Assembly (NCBI GenBank): GCA_036924085.1
Contig: JAVGWX010000008.1
Span: 48,343,019-48,407,018, forward strand
Source of the DNA: Ariolimax columbianus
Lineage: Eukaryota > Mollusca > Gastropoda > Stylommatophora > Arionidae
Direction of reading: 5' to 3'
DNA: 64,000 bases
Shown here: positions 1 through 11,402 of the stretch, piece after piece
How positions within the stretch are numbered: position 1 is the first letter of the stretch
How the letters are laid out: the number at the start of each line of letters is the position of its first letter
Program-made: the position numbers and the translations under genes
Notes under the pieces: model-generated
The model's input: the letters and a program-made list of their open reading frames with translations, nothing else
What the model was told of the DNA's origin: nothing
Databases searched by the model: none

Positions 1-558
1 GTTGTCTCTATCGTAAACTATTGTTCCAACAATTGTCTATCATTTCCTGACAGTATTCCCTACACTTGTTCTGTACACTCTGTCAGACTGACATGTCAAT
101 CTTTTGTTTTTGTTCTCCCACTTACATCTCTGCCCACCTGTCTTGACGGTAAACTCTGCCAGACTGACATTAGTCTATGTGTCGATATTGCTCTCTCCCT
201 TATAGCGCTGCCCGCTTCTTGTCTTGACGGTACTCTTTTCCAGACTGACATTAGTCCATCGTTTGATGTTGCTCTCCTACTTATTACGCTGCCCTCATCT
301 TGTCCGCCGACTTTAAATCTTCTCCTGCATTATAGGTTTCAATAAATTATCCTGTCTTTATATATGACCAACATATCTTAAATGTCAGTCAATAGTTCTC
401 TGCCCATGCCTACTCTCGTCAGGACATCGCTATTTGTTTAATTCTCTTTCCACGAAATGCGACCTGTTCTTCTGTATAACTACATTTCGAGGGCTCTATT
501 TTGTTTTCCAATTATTTGCTCACTGTCGATGACAATTTCTTCGTATAAAATATTTAAA
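1..558. repeat. Flanking AT-rich DNA with a degenerate ~80-bp tandem repeat (about 60-310)
   Basis: The phrase CAGACTGACAT recurs at 84, 160 and 241 with similar flanks (TTGCTCTC, CTGCCC, TCTTGACGGTA), giving about three diverged units of 76-81 bp. The rest of the segment has no recognisable coding or element sequence. Confidence 0.6.
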
Positions 559-622
559 CAGGCAACATCGCAAGAAAAACAGGCAACATCGCAAGAAAAA
601 CAGGCAACATCGCAAGAAAAAA
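559..622. repeat. 21-bp tandem repeat, three copies
   Basis: The unit CAGGCAACATCGCAAGAAAAA starts at 559, 580 and 601 with no visible mismatch, so the expansion is recent. It directly precedes a 23-bp array. Confidence 0.9.
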
Positions 623-628
623 GCTGAT

Positions 629-955
629 ATATTTTGGTCAATTGGAGAGACATATTTTGGTCAATTGGAGAGACATATTTTGGTCAATTGGAGAGACATA
701 TTTTGGTCAATTGGAGAGACATATTTTGGTCAATTGGAGAGACATATTTTGGTCAATTTATAGAGACATATTTTGGTCAATTGGAGAGACATATTTTGGT
801 CAATTGGAGAGACATATTTTTGTCAATTGGAGAGACATATTTTGGTCAATTGGAGAGACATATTTTTGTCAATTGGAGAGACATATTTTTGTCAATTGGA
901 GAGACATATTTTTGTCAATTGGAGAGACATATTTTGGTCAATTGGAGAGACATAT
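629..955. repeat. 23-bp minisatellite, about 14 copies
   Basis: Units read TTGGAGAGACATATTTTGGTCAA with a few G/T changes and one 24-bp variant near 757. Because 23 is not a multiple of three and the unit has no stop in any frame, all three forward frames stay open for about 100 codons. These ORFs are artefacts of the repeat. One unit frame reads YFGQLERH, faintly like the YFGHxxRH motif near LINE 3' ends (compare the 36.8-kb element). Confidence 0.9.
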
Positions 956-1475
956 CAGTGTGATGGGGGTGATAATTGCTGCAATAGTTCCTGTATGGAG
1001 GACAAGAGGACGATCTTAACGAAGACGGTACTAGGACATTGAGGACAATATGGGTATATCTTTATATGACTCGGACCGACTCGCCTTAAAACGATATACA
1101 TACAGAGCTGCTATGACTGAGATAATGTTCTGCAAAGAATATGCCACATGATGATGATTCAAGTTCTCAAGTTGCCCGTACCAACATGCCAAATGGAATC
1201 CCGTGTTTGTTTAGTCCGTCGGTGCTTCCACGCTGTATTTAAGAAAAAGATAATGTCAAATAAACACTCGTGTGAACTCTCTTAACACATAGAGGCTAAG
1301 CTCGCCGTTTTCTCCAACATTTAAATCATATTTTTGAGAACCAGACGTGTGAAACTGCATTGACGTTTCATTTTCTGAGGCAGAAGACGTGAATCAAAAT
1401 ATTCTTTGTACACGACGCAAAGGAAATAACTAAAGTTTGTTGTGCATTTTCTATAGTAGGAGTTAACCGATGTGT
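956..1475. other. No recognisable feature
   Basis: About 520 bp of ordinary AT-rich sequence. I see no ORF of note, no element end and no repeat. Confidence 0.5.
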
Positions 1476-1935
1476 AAAATACACATCTCCCGGATATTTA
1501 TTACAGATTGTCTATAAATGGGGTTGAAAAGTTTACCCAAATAAAATGCACATCTCCCGGACATTTATTACAGATTGTCTATAAATGGGGTTGAAAAGTT
1601 TCCCCATATAAAATACACATCTCCCGGACATTTATTACAGATTGTCTATAAATGGGGTTGAAAAGATTCACCATATAAAATACACATCTCCCGGACATTT
1701 ATTACAGATTGTCTATAAATGGGGTTGAAAAGTTTCCCCATATAAAATACACATCTCCCGGACATTTATTACAGATTGTCTATAAATGGGGTTGAAAAGA
1801 TTCACCATATAAAATACACATCTCCCGGACATTTATTACAGATTGTCTATAAATGGGGTTGAAAAGATTCACCATATAAAATACACAACTCCCGGACATT
1901 TATTACAAATTGTCTATAACTGGGGTTGATACATT
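1476..1935. repeat. 67-bp minisatellite, about 7 copies
   Basis: CACATCTCCCGG recurs at 1482, 1549, 1616, 1683, 1750, 1817 and 1884, an exact 67-bp period. Two unit types differ at the end of the unit (GTTTCCCC versus GATTCACC) and are interspersed, which suggests multi-unit duplication. The first and last units are the most diverged, as expected of array edges. Confidence 0.92.
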
Positions 1936-1939
1936 CCCC

Positions 1940-2300
1940 CTTTTTCTAATTATTATTCTACTGTTTCGTCTTCCATCTTTTTAGTTTTCTTCTTTTTCGT
2001 CTTTTTCTTCTACTTTTTCTTCTTCTTTGTCCTCATCTTCTTCTTCTTCTTTTATTTTCATACTCTTCGACATTTTGCACCTTCTTCTTTAACTTGTTTT
2101 ACTTCTTCGTTGATTTCATGTAATTCTAATATTTTCTTCCTTTTTTTTCTTTTTCGTCTTTCTTTTTTTTCTTTTCTGCTTCTTCCTTTTCCTTTTCTGC
2201 TTCTCATCCGTCTTCTTCTTTTTCTTTATCTTTTCTTTCTTCGACCTGTAGGTTTTTTTCTTCTTTTTCTGTTATTTCTACTTCTTCTTTTTCTTCTTCC
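1940..2300. repeat. CTT/TTC-rich polypyrimidine tract
   Basis: A strongly pyrimidine-biased stretch of CTT, TTTTC and CTTTTT words. The leucine/phenylalanine-rich reading frame over it is compositional. Confidence 0.8.
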
Positions 2301-2704
2301 AATGCCCTATTCAAACTTTGTACAAACCTGCTATGTGATAAGGGGAAGCTAAAAATATCAGATATTTCCGTTTAGAGTTTGATACCCTGTATTAAAACAA
2401 AGGCCAGGCCACCGTGAAGTTTCAAATGATAAGGGAAACCAGCATGAACGCAATATCCCACTCTGATATATGTGAGACCTGAGGCCAAGTTTATCCCCGC
2501 CATGGCCGGTCCTAAGCCCAGATGAGAATGGAGGAAGTTTGAGCGTGGGACTAGCAACCTCACCTCGTCAAAAAACAATTGCTGCAAAAAACAACAACCA
2601 AAATAAACCAAAAGCCGTCCTTGAAAGGAAAGGTCCCCTCAACAGGGCCTATGACGCGGCTCAGCGTTGCCCAAAAGGAAGCTGAACTGCCGACTTCCTT
2701 TCTT
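2301..2704. other. No clear feature; possible 5' flank of the dead LINE-R copy
   Basis: The sequence becomes less biased here. It may include 5' untranslated sequence of the RTE-type element that follows, but no second copy in the window allows a check. Confidence 0.3.
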
Positions 2705-4545
2705 TCGACATGGAAGCCTTCCAGACTGGGCACGTGGAATGCTAAAGCGATGTAGGAAGAGAGGAAGACAGCGCAGTTTTCAAAAGAGAGGGATCGATAT
2801 GGCATTAGTATCCTTGGGCTGAGTGAGACTAGATGTACTCAGTCAGAGAAAGTGCTATTGGCAACAAGGGAGGATGTGATATACTCAGGAAACGAGGAAG
2901 AGCAAAACATACCACACATAGAGGGAGTGGCCCTAATGCTCTCAGCGGAGGCCCATAGTGCGCTCCTAGAGTGGAGAGCAGTTGATGACTGTTGATGGCT
3001 ATATTTCGAAAAAAGAATAAGAAGGTTAAACTAAATATAATTCAGGGATATGCCCAACACAAATGAAAAGGGAAAAAACAGTTGAAGAGGTTTTCTGCAG
3101 CAGATTACAGCAACTAGTGGAGGAGACATGGAGGAGTAACATTACCATACTAATGGGAGATTTCATCGCAAAAATGTAACAGGACAACGAGGGTTGTGAG
3201 GAGATCGTGGAGAGGGAAGGACTAGGAGTCCTAAACGAAAACGGAGCGCGGTTTGCATATATTTGTGTGCAGGAAACAAATCGGCCTCAGGAGGAAGTAT
3301 GTTTGCACACAGAGCCATTCATAAGGCGTTACGTTGATGGTTTAGCTGAGGAAGCGGAAGAGGCTTCCGGAAAGGTCTATATGAAAGGTCTATTTGAAGG
3401 TCCATATCAGGCTACAAAGAAAATATCTGGAACGTATCACCAACAAGGTAGACCAATCAAAAATAAACAAGGGGAAAAGAAAACTAACTATGAAGGACAG
3501 AAGAAAGAATGGGTAGAATACTTTGAAGAGCTTTTGAACAGACAACGCACCAGACAACCCACCAGACATCCCAACAGCAGAGGAGGACCTGCTGATCAAC
3601 TGTGATAATCCAACTAAAGATGAGATTAGAAGAAGAATAGAGTTTCTAAGGAACGAAAAAGCAGCAGGACTTTGTGAGATTCTACCGGAAGTCATAAAAG
3701 CAGATGTTGAAACATCTACTAACACGCTCCACAACTTGATAGGCGCCATCTGGGAGCAAGAAAGCTTACCAACAGATTGGAGAGAGGGCTACCTGGTGAA
3801 ATTGTCTAAGAAGGGAGATTTGCAGGAATCATAGAGGAACAATGTTATTATCAGTGTCAGGAAAGGTGTTAAATAGAGTAATACTAGAAAGGTTGAGAAA
3901 GGCAGTGGATGACGAGATAAGGGATGAGCAGGCGGGCTTCAGACATAATAGATCATGCATTGACTAGATAGCAACATTGCGGATAATTATGGAGAGATCA
4001 TTGAAATGGGATCGAGTTTGTACATCAATTTCGTTGATTATGAAAATGCTTTCAACAATTTGGACAGAGAAAAAATGAGGATTTTCAATTCAAATGTGAA
4101 GCCAGTCCTGCTGTATGGAGTGGAAACCTGGAGGATGACCAAAGGCGATGACAGGAGACTGCAGGGTTTTGTCAACAGATGCATGAGAAAGATTCTTGGT
4201 ATAAAATGGTTTGACAAAGTTACAAACGACACACTATGGGAGAGAGCGGGACAAGGTAAATTGGAACAAGAAATCTTAATAAGAAAGTGAAGATGGATGG
4301 GTCATACATTAAGAAAGCCCCAGACCAGTATCACCAGGCAATCCCTGTCATGGAACCCCCAGGGAAGGAGAGGCATGGGCAGACCAAGGAATACATGGAG
4401 ACGATATCTGCAGGCGGAAGTAAAGAAAACATGAAAAAGCTGGAAGCAAGTGGAAAAGATTGCACAAGACAGAGCTGCTTGGCGAGGGTTGGTTGATGAC
4501 CTATGCACACCTAGGTGATAGAAGGCGAAAGAGAGAAAGGCCAAG
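2705..4545 (+). pseudogene. LINE-R: RTE-type non-LTR retrotransposon, internally deleted
   Basis: Read across frameshifts, the plus strand gives an apurinic-type endonuclease start (TWNAKAM near 2725, ILGLSETR near 2808, MGDFIAKM near 3155), then the linker RRYVDGLAEEAEEA (about 3325), then reverse transcriptase (EWVEYFEELLNR at 3510, PTDWREGYLVKLSKKGDL at 3770, motif A YINFVDYENAF at 4020). At about 4080 it jumps from motif A straight to the C-terminal region (VKPVLLYGVETW), so the motif B/C catalytic core with its DD pair is absent. The 3' end reads QGRRGMGRPRNTW and stops near 4520. A second internal loss lies near 3265, between endonuclease and linker. Family: RTE elements encode endonuclease plus reverse transcriptase without RNase H. 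Several in-frame stops show it is dead. Confidence 0.82.
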
Positions 4546-4932
4546 TTCAATGCAGTTCTGCAGCGGACACTGCTTTCGAGGATGAAGTGTTAAAGATTAA
4601 ATTGTGTAAGCCATCCGATTTCCTATAAGGCAGAATAATGGTCTCTTCCTCGCTGTTTTTGCTTCCCTAGCATTAAGCCATGCACAAAAATGTATCTAGA
4701 CCGACTGGAACGTGTCGATTGCTGTTGGTACTGAATTCTTCACTCTTGACGTTTGTTTAGTAGCAGGTTACAGTGGCTTTTCTTACTTCCTAAGGCCACT
4801 TAGCTGAAGTGCAACACTTGGTTCCTTAGTATGTTCTGGGCTATGGGGGTGATGGTGTTGACTACAACCTTGTTGGTCAGACGCAAATGCCACAGTCTGT
4901 TTCCAGTAGCGCACGAGGATGTCATGTGAGGT
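4546..4932. other. No clear feature; GTAGCAGGTTACAGTGGCT motif shared with about 44,258
   Basis: A short phrase near 4750 (TAGCAGGTTACAGTGGCT) recurs near 44,258. This hints at a further dispersed repeat, but the shared stretch is too short to define its ends. Confidence 0.3.
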
Positions 4933-5318
4933 TTTAATCAGTATGTTTCACCTGTACCTGATGTTACTCTTCGCTCCCACCTTAATCAGTATGTTTCACC
5001 TGGACCTGATGCTACTCTTCGCTTTCACCTTCAATCAGTATGTTTCACCTGGCCCTGATGTTACTCTTCGCTCCCACATTGACCAGTATGTTTCACCTAG
5101 CTCTAATGTTACTTTTCGCTCCCACCTAATCAGTATGTTTCACCTGGCTCTAATGTTACTCTTCGCTCTCACCTAATCAGTATGTTTCACCTGGACCTAA
5201 TGTTACTCTTCGCTCCCACCTTGATCAGTATGTTTCACCTGGCTCTAACGTTACTCTTCACTCACACTTTGATCAGTACGTTTCACCTGACTCTGATGTT
5301 AGTCTTTGCTTCCTATCA
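4933..5318. repeat. 48-bp minisatellite, about 8 copies, in a SINE-D body
   Basis: ATCAGTATGTTTCACCTG recurs at 4937, 4985 and 5034 and onward at about 48 bp. The array abuts a tRNA-like head at 5320-5400 on the minus strand, so it looks like a tandem expansion of the body of a tRNA-derived SINE. The same core (GATCAGTATGTTTxACCTG) appears in the arrays at 15.2 kb and 15.9 kb. Confidence 0.85.
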
Positions 5319-5402
5319 TGCCGACAACGTGAGTCGAACCTCGTATCTTTGAAATTGGAGTACTCTACCCTTCTTCTACTCTGACTCTCAGATGGACTTT
5401 CC
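5319..5402 (-). mobile_element. SINE-D head (tRNA-derived)
   Basis: On the minus strand GGTTCGACTC (5331-5340) fits an RNA polymerase III B box. About 40 bases upstream GGGTAGAGTACT resembles the end of an A box (GGTAGAGCAC type). The spacing is right for a tRNA-like promoter. The body would be the 48-bp array to the left. No acceptor stem pairs, so it is not a functional tRNA gene. Confidence 0.5.
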
Positions 5403-5890
5403 TTTTTCGAAATATTTAGTTAAACTTGTTATTGGAGATGATCGGCTTGTCCTTGTTGTATGTAAAGCCTAACATTTTGGATGATGTATTTATAACTTCA
5501 GTTCAAACTAGCCAGCTTTTCCACTCGTCACGGCCTTTAGCCAGTGTCAATAACTGTACTTTCCATATAATGAATTGTAGAGTCCGGTGTCTACATTATA
5601 GTAGATAATAATAGAAAAAACAGGAAACAACTTGCCAAACATTATTATAGAAGAACACTTTGAATCATGTATGCCTACTTTCCTGGCCTAGAACATGGGC
5701 TACTACGCTGCTCAGCGTCTTGATCCCCTATTCGTTTACTTTTGCAATGTAAAACTACCAGTAATACGCACATTCACATGTATTCATTGAGGATAAATTG
5801 GTATTGAGAAACTCTTACACATATGTAAATCAATTGATATATCAGCTATTTAACATTGTAAGCGATGACGTAAGCCGATACCGGCGCTAC
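5403..5890. other. No recognisable feature
   Basis: AT-rich sequence without repeat units or recognisable protein similarity. Confidence 0.45.
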
Positions 5891-6050
5891 GTAACAATCA
5901 GTTAAGTGACGTAGCCAGTTCCTTTCCTCGCAGCCTTTCCTTCCAGACCTGTATACCTGGTACCCATTTACAGCTTGATCCGCACTGTCGATAAGGTTTA
6001 TCACACCTGGTACTTTTTCTCCAAGAATAAAACGGCTCAACCATTGTTTA
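5891..6050 (-). mobile_element. SINE-C copy
   Basis: The reverse complement contains AGCTGTAAATGGGTACC followed by GAAGGAAAGG and GCGAGGAAAGGAACTGGC. The same order occurs at 23.7, 31.9, 47.3 and 53.2 kb, which defines a short dispersed family. The 23.7-kb copy carries a tRNA-like head, which identifies the family as a SINE. The head of this copy is not clear. Confidence 0.65.
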
Positions 6051-6803
6051 TCTCTGACGATTTTAATGAGCTAACGTGCGCAATAAATGTGATAATGGGT
6101 TGAGTGGTCTGGAATAATTTCTAATTATTAAAATGGGTAGGCAACCTTACAGGACATCCACTTTTATGGGATGAGATTCTAAAGACGTCATTCCCCCGGG
6201 TATTTAAATTTCCTGTAGTTACTCTACCTTTCGTGTTATTCAATTTGTTGAAGCATAGGTGCTTCATAGCCACTGAATATGGGTTACCGTAATCAGCTTT
6301 CCAGTCATTTGTTTTAGCAAAGGTCCAACACTGCATATGACTTACTCTAATCAGCTTTCAGTCATTTGCTGTGTGGTCTCATAGCAATGCTTTTTAAATG
6401 ATGCAGCTGCCAGCTCCATTTACAACCCTCTTTAATCGCCTCTATTCTGGGAAGCAAACAGTGGCAATCTATAGAAAAAGTACGAGTTGTAGAAAAATAT
6501 ATTAAAGTAAGTACACACACCGAGGGCGGTACTATGAATGTGACGAGGAGTTTATGGAAACAAAAAAGACACAAGACCAGACAAAAATCAAAAATATGCA
6601 ACTCTTATGTAAAGTATGTTTCATTGCATGGCTCTAAGACAGGGAGAAAAATATATACAACAAACAAAAAAGGTACATACTTTCAAACAAGAGGTACTGC
6701 TCACAATGGAAAGATTGAAATCGTACGGCAGGACGACTGCTGTGAAACTGCAGGACACAACAACAACACAGATATCAGTGGACGGAGACGTGACGAGAAG
6801 ACA
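6051..6803. other. No clear gene; short local duplication near 6280-6370
   Basis: AATCAGCTTTCCAGTCATTTG near 6292 recurs as AATCAGCTTTCAGTCATTTG near 6350. The 105-codon frame at 6534-6851 is lysine/threonine-rich, resembles nothing I know and runs into a tandem repeat, so I do not call it a gene. Confidence 0.4.
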
Positions 6804-6940
6804 TTAACATTGTATAGGACATGTATTAACATTGTATGGGACATCTACTAACGTTATATAGGATATGTACTATCATTGCATAGGACATGTATTAACATTG
6901 TAAAGGACATGTATTAACATTGTATAGGACATGTATTAAT
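6804..6940. repeat. 22-bp tandem repeat, about 6 diverged copies
   Basis: Units read ATTAACATTGTATAGGACATGT with several substitutions in the middle copies and near-identical outer copies. Confidence 0.85.
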
Positions 6941-7325
6941 GTGATAGAACCCTGTGACAACATGACAAGATAGACACGGACAAAAAGTCACGGAAACAGA
7001 ACTGACTTGGACAGAGCTGGAATTGATGCTCTAAGCAGCAGATCTTGGCGTGTGTTCATATCTGGGAACCGGAGGGTCGTGATTGATTGCATTTATTTGT
7101 CTCTCGTAGCACAGTGCTACTTGTTGGAGTGGCAGGACGAATGTCCTTCCTAGCTGCATTGCATTTATTTCCCTAATTATAATAAGTTAGGTGCCCATTT
7201 ATAGAAAAGTAGACTGACACACTTTACGAACTGAACCCGAACCTGGCCCTTCTACTGCAAGAAACAAGCCATCTGTCACCTTGAATAGCCGTCTATGAAC
7301 ATGTATGTATTGGATCAAGTCTAGA
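6941..7325. other. No recognisable feature
   Basis: Sequence between a tandem repeat and a LINE remnant. TGCATTTATTT occurs twice (about 7089 and 7163), but no larger unit is evident. Confidence 0.4.
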
Positions 7326-7785
7326 ACAGCACCACACAATAACAACACTACCGACAGTCAAGCAACTACTGGAGACTACGAACAAAGAGGCTTGGCTGAA
7401 TAAATGGCAATGAGAAATTCTGGAAGAGAAATCTACAAACAAAACTACATTCCATATCACAAAGACATCCTCCTGAAAAGCACAGACAAAAGCACAATTT
7501 TCCTGCTTTGCACTCCACATACAACGTAACAGTCACTTGAACATAATCCAACCAGAACATACTCCAGAGTACCTACTGTGCAAACATCCCTATGAAACTG
7601 TTCAACATCATCTTTTTGAGTGTCCGGCGCTTGCTGGTGTTAGGAAAGAGCTTCTTCCTCCGAGGCCAGACAAATGGAACACGTTGTACGGAACTAAACA
7701 GCACCTTACAAACACTTGTAGATACCACTATATGGCATTGGGCCAAAGGGCAGGAGCCGATAGGCCGCTGAATCAATAACCAAAC
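7326..7785 (+). pseudogene. Non-LTR element C-terminal remnant (zinc-knuckle end)
   Basis: From about 7560 the plus strand reads EYLLCKHPYETVQHHLFECP then RKELLPP and ALGQRAGADRPLNQ-stop. CxxC...H....C spacing followed by LPP is the usual C-terminal motif downstream of RNase H or reverse transcriptase in several non-LTR clades. The upstream part (7330-7550) is frameshifted. Clade assignment is uncertain. Confidence 0.55.
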
Positions 7786-8545
7786 AACCAACCATGTATT
7801 CGTAGAAAATGTCTAAAATTAACAGGAACGTATTGGCGAGATTTGTGATGAATGTGCATATTGTCTGTTTGTCCGGATATTTCCTGGTGCAGCGAGGTGA
7901 TTGGACACCAATTGTTACTTTGTTCTCTGCTACGGTAACTTCCGCCATGACGCAGTACTCGCTGTCTGTGATTATTGTGTGGTTGTTTCTGCGACTGGAT
8001 TACATCAACACTGTAGATTGCGGTTTGATAACTTTACGATAGGTGACGTTTGTCTGTGCTGAGCAAATAACGGAGTGATGATTGATAGCTTAACACGCAG
8101 TCTGCTATCCACTACACTTTATCTTCCAGTATTCATGGATGATGACTCACAAAGTAGTTAGCGACCATCAAACATTATTGTGTCTATCACGGCTGGACTA
8201 AACTGCTTGCACTTCGCTCGGTCTACAGCAATTCTTCGTATATTGTCACAACTCTTTGCTTGATTTATTCTCAGCATGTAAAGATGGACAATACAGTGGA
8301 GGACACATGGGCAGTGTGAGACATATAGGCAAACATTTAAGAGGAATGATAAAAACATCAAACTGAAGAATTGGTAATACATCAAGATATACAAATAATG
8401 ACTGTAGCAAAAATTATAATAACAAAAGGCAAAGAGACCATCCATAGTTTGATAATATGATAATATAGTTATATATTCATCTTACCAAATATAGATCTTT
8501 TTAGTTCCTTGGTCAGTGACTGACAAAGAGTTCACTGACAATTTG
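7786..8545. other. No recognisable feature
   Basis: No repeat units or recognisable domains. The short open frames here have no family resemblance. Confidence 0.4.
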
Positions 8546-8547
8546 CC

Positions 8548-8760
8548 TTGTTCTTCTTCTTTTTCTTGTTATTCTTCTTCTTGTTTTTTCTTCTTCTTCC
8601 GAGTTCGTTCTCAATCTCCTTCTACCTAGCCCCAAACAGGGCTTTGCAAGTAGCAGGATGTAGTCCAGAGAACAGAATGCATTGTGTCGCTATTTACAGC
8701 TTTACTGCGATATTTGCACCTTACGGTCTGACACATCCGTCTTCGGCAGTGACAATTCGA
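8548..8760 (-). mobile_element. SINE-B1 copy with (CTT)n/(AAG)n tail
   Basis: Plus-strand order: CTT-rich tract 8548-8616, GTTCTCAATC, GGGCTTTGCAAGTAGCAGGATG, then CAGCTTTACTGCGATATTTGCACCTTACGGTC and ACACATCC. The same order occurs at 31.3 kb and in reverse at 33.5 and 54.6 kb. The CTT tract at one end is the AAG-type tail of a minus-strand retroposon. I cannot see a tRNA-like head in this copy. Confidence 0.65.
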
Positions 8761-8774
8761 CTGATGGCGTCTTT

Positions 8775-9660
8775 AAGTACAGCAACAAACTCCCTCCACT
8801 TTCCCTCCGATCCACAGCAGCCATATTTCGAAGTTTCCCAACTTTGATTCACAATTCCTATCACAGCCTTTTCGGCTCTTTACGAATTTGCTTTTCTTTC
8901 CGGCCGACCTTTCTTTCGCCTTCCCTCTGGGGTCCATACTAAGGCAGCTCTGGTGATGCTCTCTGGCTCTTCTTTAAGAACATGGCCTATCCAATCCCAG
9001 CCCCTGTTAGTTATGATATAATTCATATCTTCTTGATTGCTCCGTACAATAGTTCTCAGTTGGTGATGGTGTTTGACCATACACTTATGTGAATCTTTAT
9101 TTAGCAGGTCGTATGAAAGATGAAAACTGTTTTGTTTTCTTTGTTAGTTGCTCTCCAGCACTCCGTACCACACAGAAGCACATACATCCCGAAACCATTG
9201 TATATTCCTAGTTTTATGTCTGTACTATACTGCAATGACTTCCAAACGTTGTTTAACTATCAACAGCCACCAAGGTATTGCTCATTCTGCTTTTTAAAGT
9301 CTATGTCTGTTTCGCCATCTGATGTACCTTTACCACGTGTCACATCCGTATGTTGCAACCAGAAAGATGCAAGTTCGCAGGATTTTTATGTTCGTCTTTT
9401 TATTAGAGTTCTGCTACAAGTTTCTCATTTCATTTAACATCTGCATTGCCGTAGCCCTTCTCGGTCTGACTTCCTTTAAACAATCTCTATTTTTGCTTAT
9501 AAGTGAGCCGAGGTGCTCAAAACTTGTGACGTTCTCAATCTCATGTTGTTCTAGAACAACATACACACCATTCACACTCAATATTTTCGCCTTCTCTTGA
9601 ATGTGACGATGTGCGTGTGCAAAGAATGTCATGCCATCTGCGTATTCCAATTCTACTAGT
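8775..9660 (-). pseudogene. RTE-type LINE 3' fragment
   Basis: On the minus strand the order is MEYADGMTFFAHAH (9650, motif C with the second Asp changed to Gly), VTSFEHLGSLISKN, TAMQMLNEMRNL (9415), a frameshifted stretch, then IGHVLKEEPESITRAAL with TPEGRRKKGRP (about 8930), then WREFVAVL near 8795. This is the usual order from palm motif C to the C-terminal end of RTE-type reverse transcriptases. It is 5'-truncated before motif B and broken by stops. Its 3' end abuts SINE-B1. Confidence 0.7.
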
Positions 9661-9784
9661 CTTAGTCTTAGTCGACTTGTACATCTACAAAGAGTGTTGC
9701 CCTTGTGCGGGTCCCAGCTCTTGTGCGAGTTGGTGATATGCGGTTAGTGCATCTTTCTGCTAAGGGGGCTGGGTTGTGATAGTA

Positions 9785-10070
9785 CTGCGTTTTTTATTGG
9801 TTTTGAAAGGGTTCCAACTCAGTTTCCATTCGGTTCTGACTCGACAGCCAAATTGTTTGTTTTAGCATCACAAGTGGTGTCCACCTCAAGCGAATGTTGC
9901 TTCCTTGAATGTCTTCCATCTTTTTTACTCTCGGGTGGCTGCTGGTGGCTCCTCTACTCCAGCGTTGGTCTTTTCTTCTGACTACATGGCTAGCCCAGCA
10001 GTGCTTGGAGTTGTTGGCATGCAGTAGGACATCCTTGACGTGCGGCAATGCCCGGATGTCGCTGTTCTAT
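9785..10070 (-). pseudogene. LINE C-terminal fragment
   Basis: Minus-strand reading gives KHCWASHVVRRKDQRWSRGA, close to the KHRWAGHVxRRxDxRW signature near the end of many RTE-type reverse transcriptases, followed by a decayed C-terminus. It is too short to assign to a family. Confidence 0.5.
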
Positions 10071-10594
10071 ATGCCCACCTGACGCTGTTGCCTAAGTGAT
10101 AGATTCACGAGACGGGGCCTCAAGCTATGCATGTGTTGTCTTCTAACGAACACATTAATGTCCATTAATAATTTTGAAGTGTACTCCGTGACCAATCGTC
10201 TCACCCAGTTAATGGCATGAGTGTAGTTGGCAAGGGGCATCCTTGCCTTACTCCTGTTTGTACCTCAACAACTTGGTCACTGTCCACCATGAAGAGATCA
10301 AGTGACAAATACAGATATTCAGTTTACGAATCGACAACTCTATACTCAAGACACCACCCGTTCGACACATTACCAATTATGCTCACAGACATGTGACCTC
10401 GGGGTGGAAACAGATAAACAATCTGATGTCTGCCTAGTCGACGAGATGAGAACAGAGACAGCATAGCTCTGTCCAGCTGAATAAAAAAAGTGTATGGCGA
10501 TGAAACAAACCTGAAACAGATGGTAGATGTTCTTGGGGTAGTACATTCTTTGTTTGAGAGCAAACGAAGGAGGCAAGGAAGCTTTCAGCACATT
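10071..10594. other. No recognisable feature
   Basis: Unremarkable sequence preceding the polypyrimidine tract. Confidence 0.4.
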
Positions 10595-10746
10595 TTTTGT
10601 GTGCCGGCCTCTCTCTTTCTCTCTCTTACTTTCTCTCTTTCTCTGTCTATCTCTCACTCTCTTTCTCTGTCTCTCTTTCACTCTCTCTTTATCTCTCACT
10701 TTCATTCTTTTTCCCGACTCTCTTTCTTTCTCGCTTCTCGCTCACA

Positions 10747-10794
<48 letters not shown>

Positions 10795-11183
10795 ATCTCT
10801 TTTTTTCTCTCTTTCTTTTTCAATATCTCTCAATGTCTATTTCTCTTTCACTTTCTCTTTGTCTTTCTTTCTTTCTCTCTTTTCCCTCTCGTTCGTTCAG
10901 TCTTTCTTTCTCTTTTTCTTTCTCTTTCTATTTTTCTCACATTCTCTTACTCATTTTTTCTGTCACTCTTTTTCTTTTTTGTGTCTCTCTCTTGCTTCCA
11001 CCTTTTCTCCCGTTTTTATGTTTTTTCTCTTCTATTCTCTCTTTTTTTCTCTTTTTCTCTCTCTCTCTTTCTCAAAAAAATTCGATTGGTCTTTTTCTAT
11101 CTATATTTTCTCTTTACTCTGTCTTCCCCTTTCGCCTTCTCATTCAATCTCACTCTCTGTCACTCTCTCTAGCTCTCCTTCTC

Positions 11184-11217
<34 letters not shown>
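10595..11217. repeat. CT-rich compound microsatellite (620 bp)
   Basis: Repeated CTCTTT, TCTCTC and CTTTTT words with two pure (CT)n runs at 10,749-10,791 and 11,188-11,214. The long serine/leucine/phenylalanine frames here (up to 259 codons) are low-complexity artefacts, open in all three forward frames. Confidence 0.9.
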
Positions 11218-11267
11218 CTATTGGGATCGATCACCTGGCTATTCTGCTGCTGTAACTTGTTTCTTAT

Positions 11268-11402
11268 AAGAAAATTCACATGCTGAAATCGGATGTACTG
11301 GGCCGATAGGCGCAAAATAAAAACCACAGTGCAACTCACACCGCCTTGAGGAATGAACAAATAAGGCGAACGCCAAAAATTGTTTTTTTTTTTTTTTTTT
11401 TT
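11268..11402 (+). mobile_element. SINE-B2 fragment followed by poly(T)
   Basis: TGAAATCGGATGTACTGGGC, then CGATAGGCGCAAAAT and AGTGCAACTCACACCG, match the minus-strand body of the tRNA-headed copy at 13.3-13.55 kb. A run of about 19 T follows at 11,383. The head is missing. Confidence 0.6.

Noticed and set aside
1940..2300. LINE or SINE tail from the CTT tract
   Set aside because: No LINE-H or SINE-B1 end adjoins it on either side. It is probably a plain polypyrimidine tract.
5319..5402. Functional tRNA gene
   Set aside because: B and A box resemblance only. The stems do not pair convincingly and the 3' body is a SINE array.
10490..11269. Frames up to 259 codons rich in Ser, Leu and Phe
   Set aside because: They follow a CT-rich microsatellite and are open in three frames at once.
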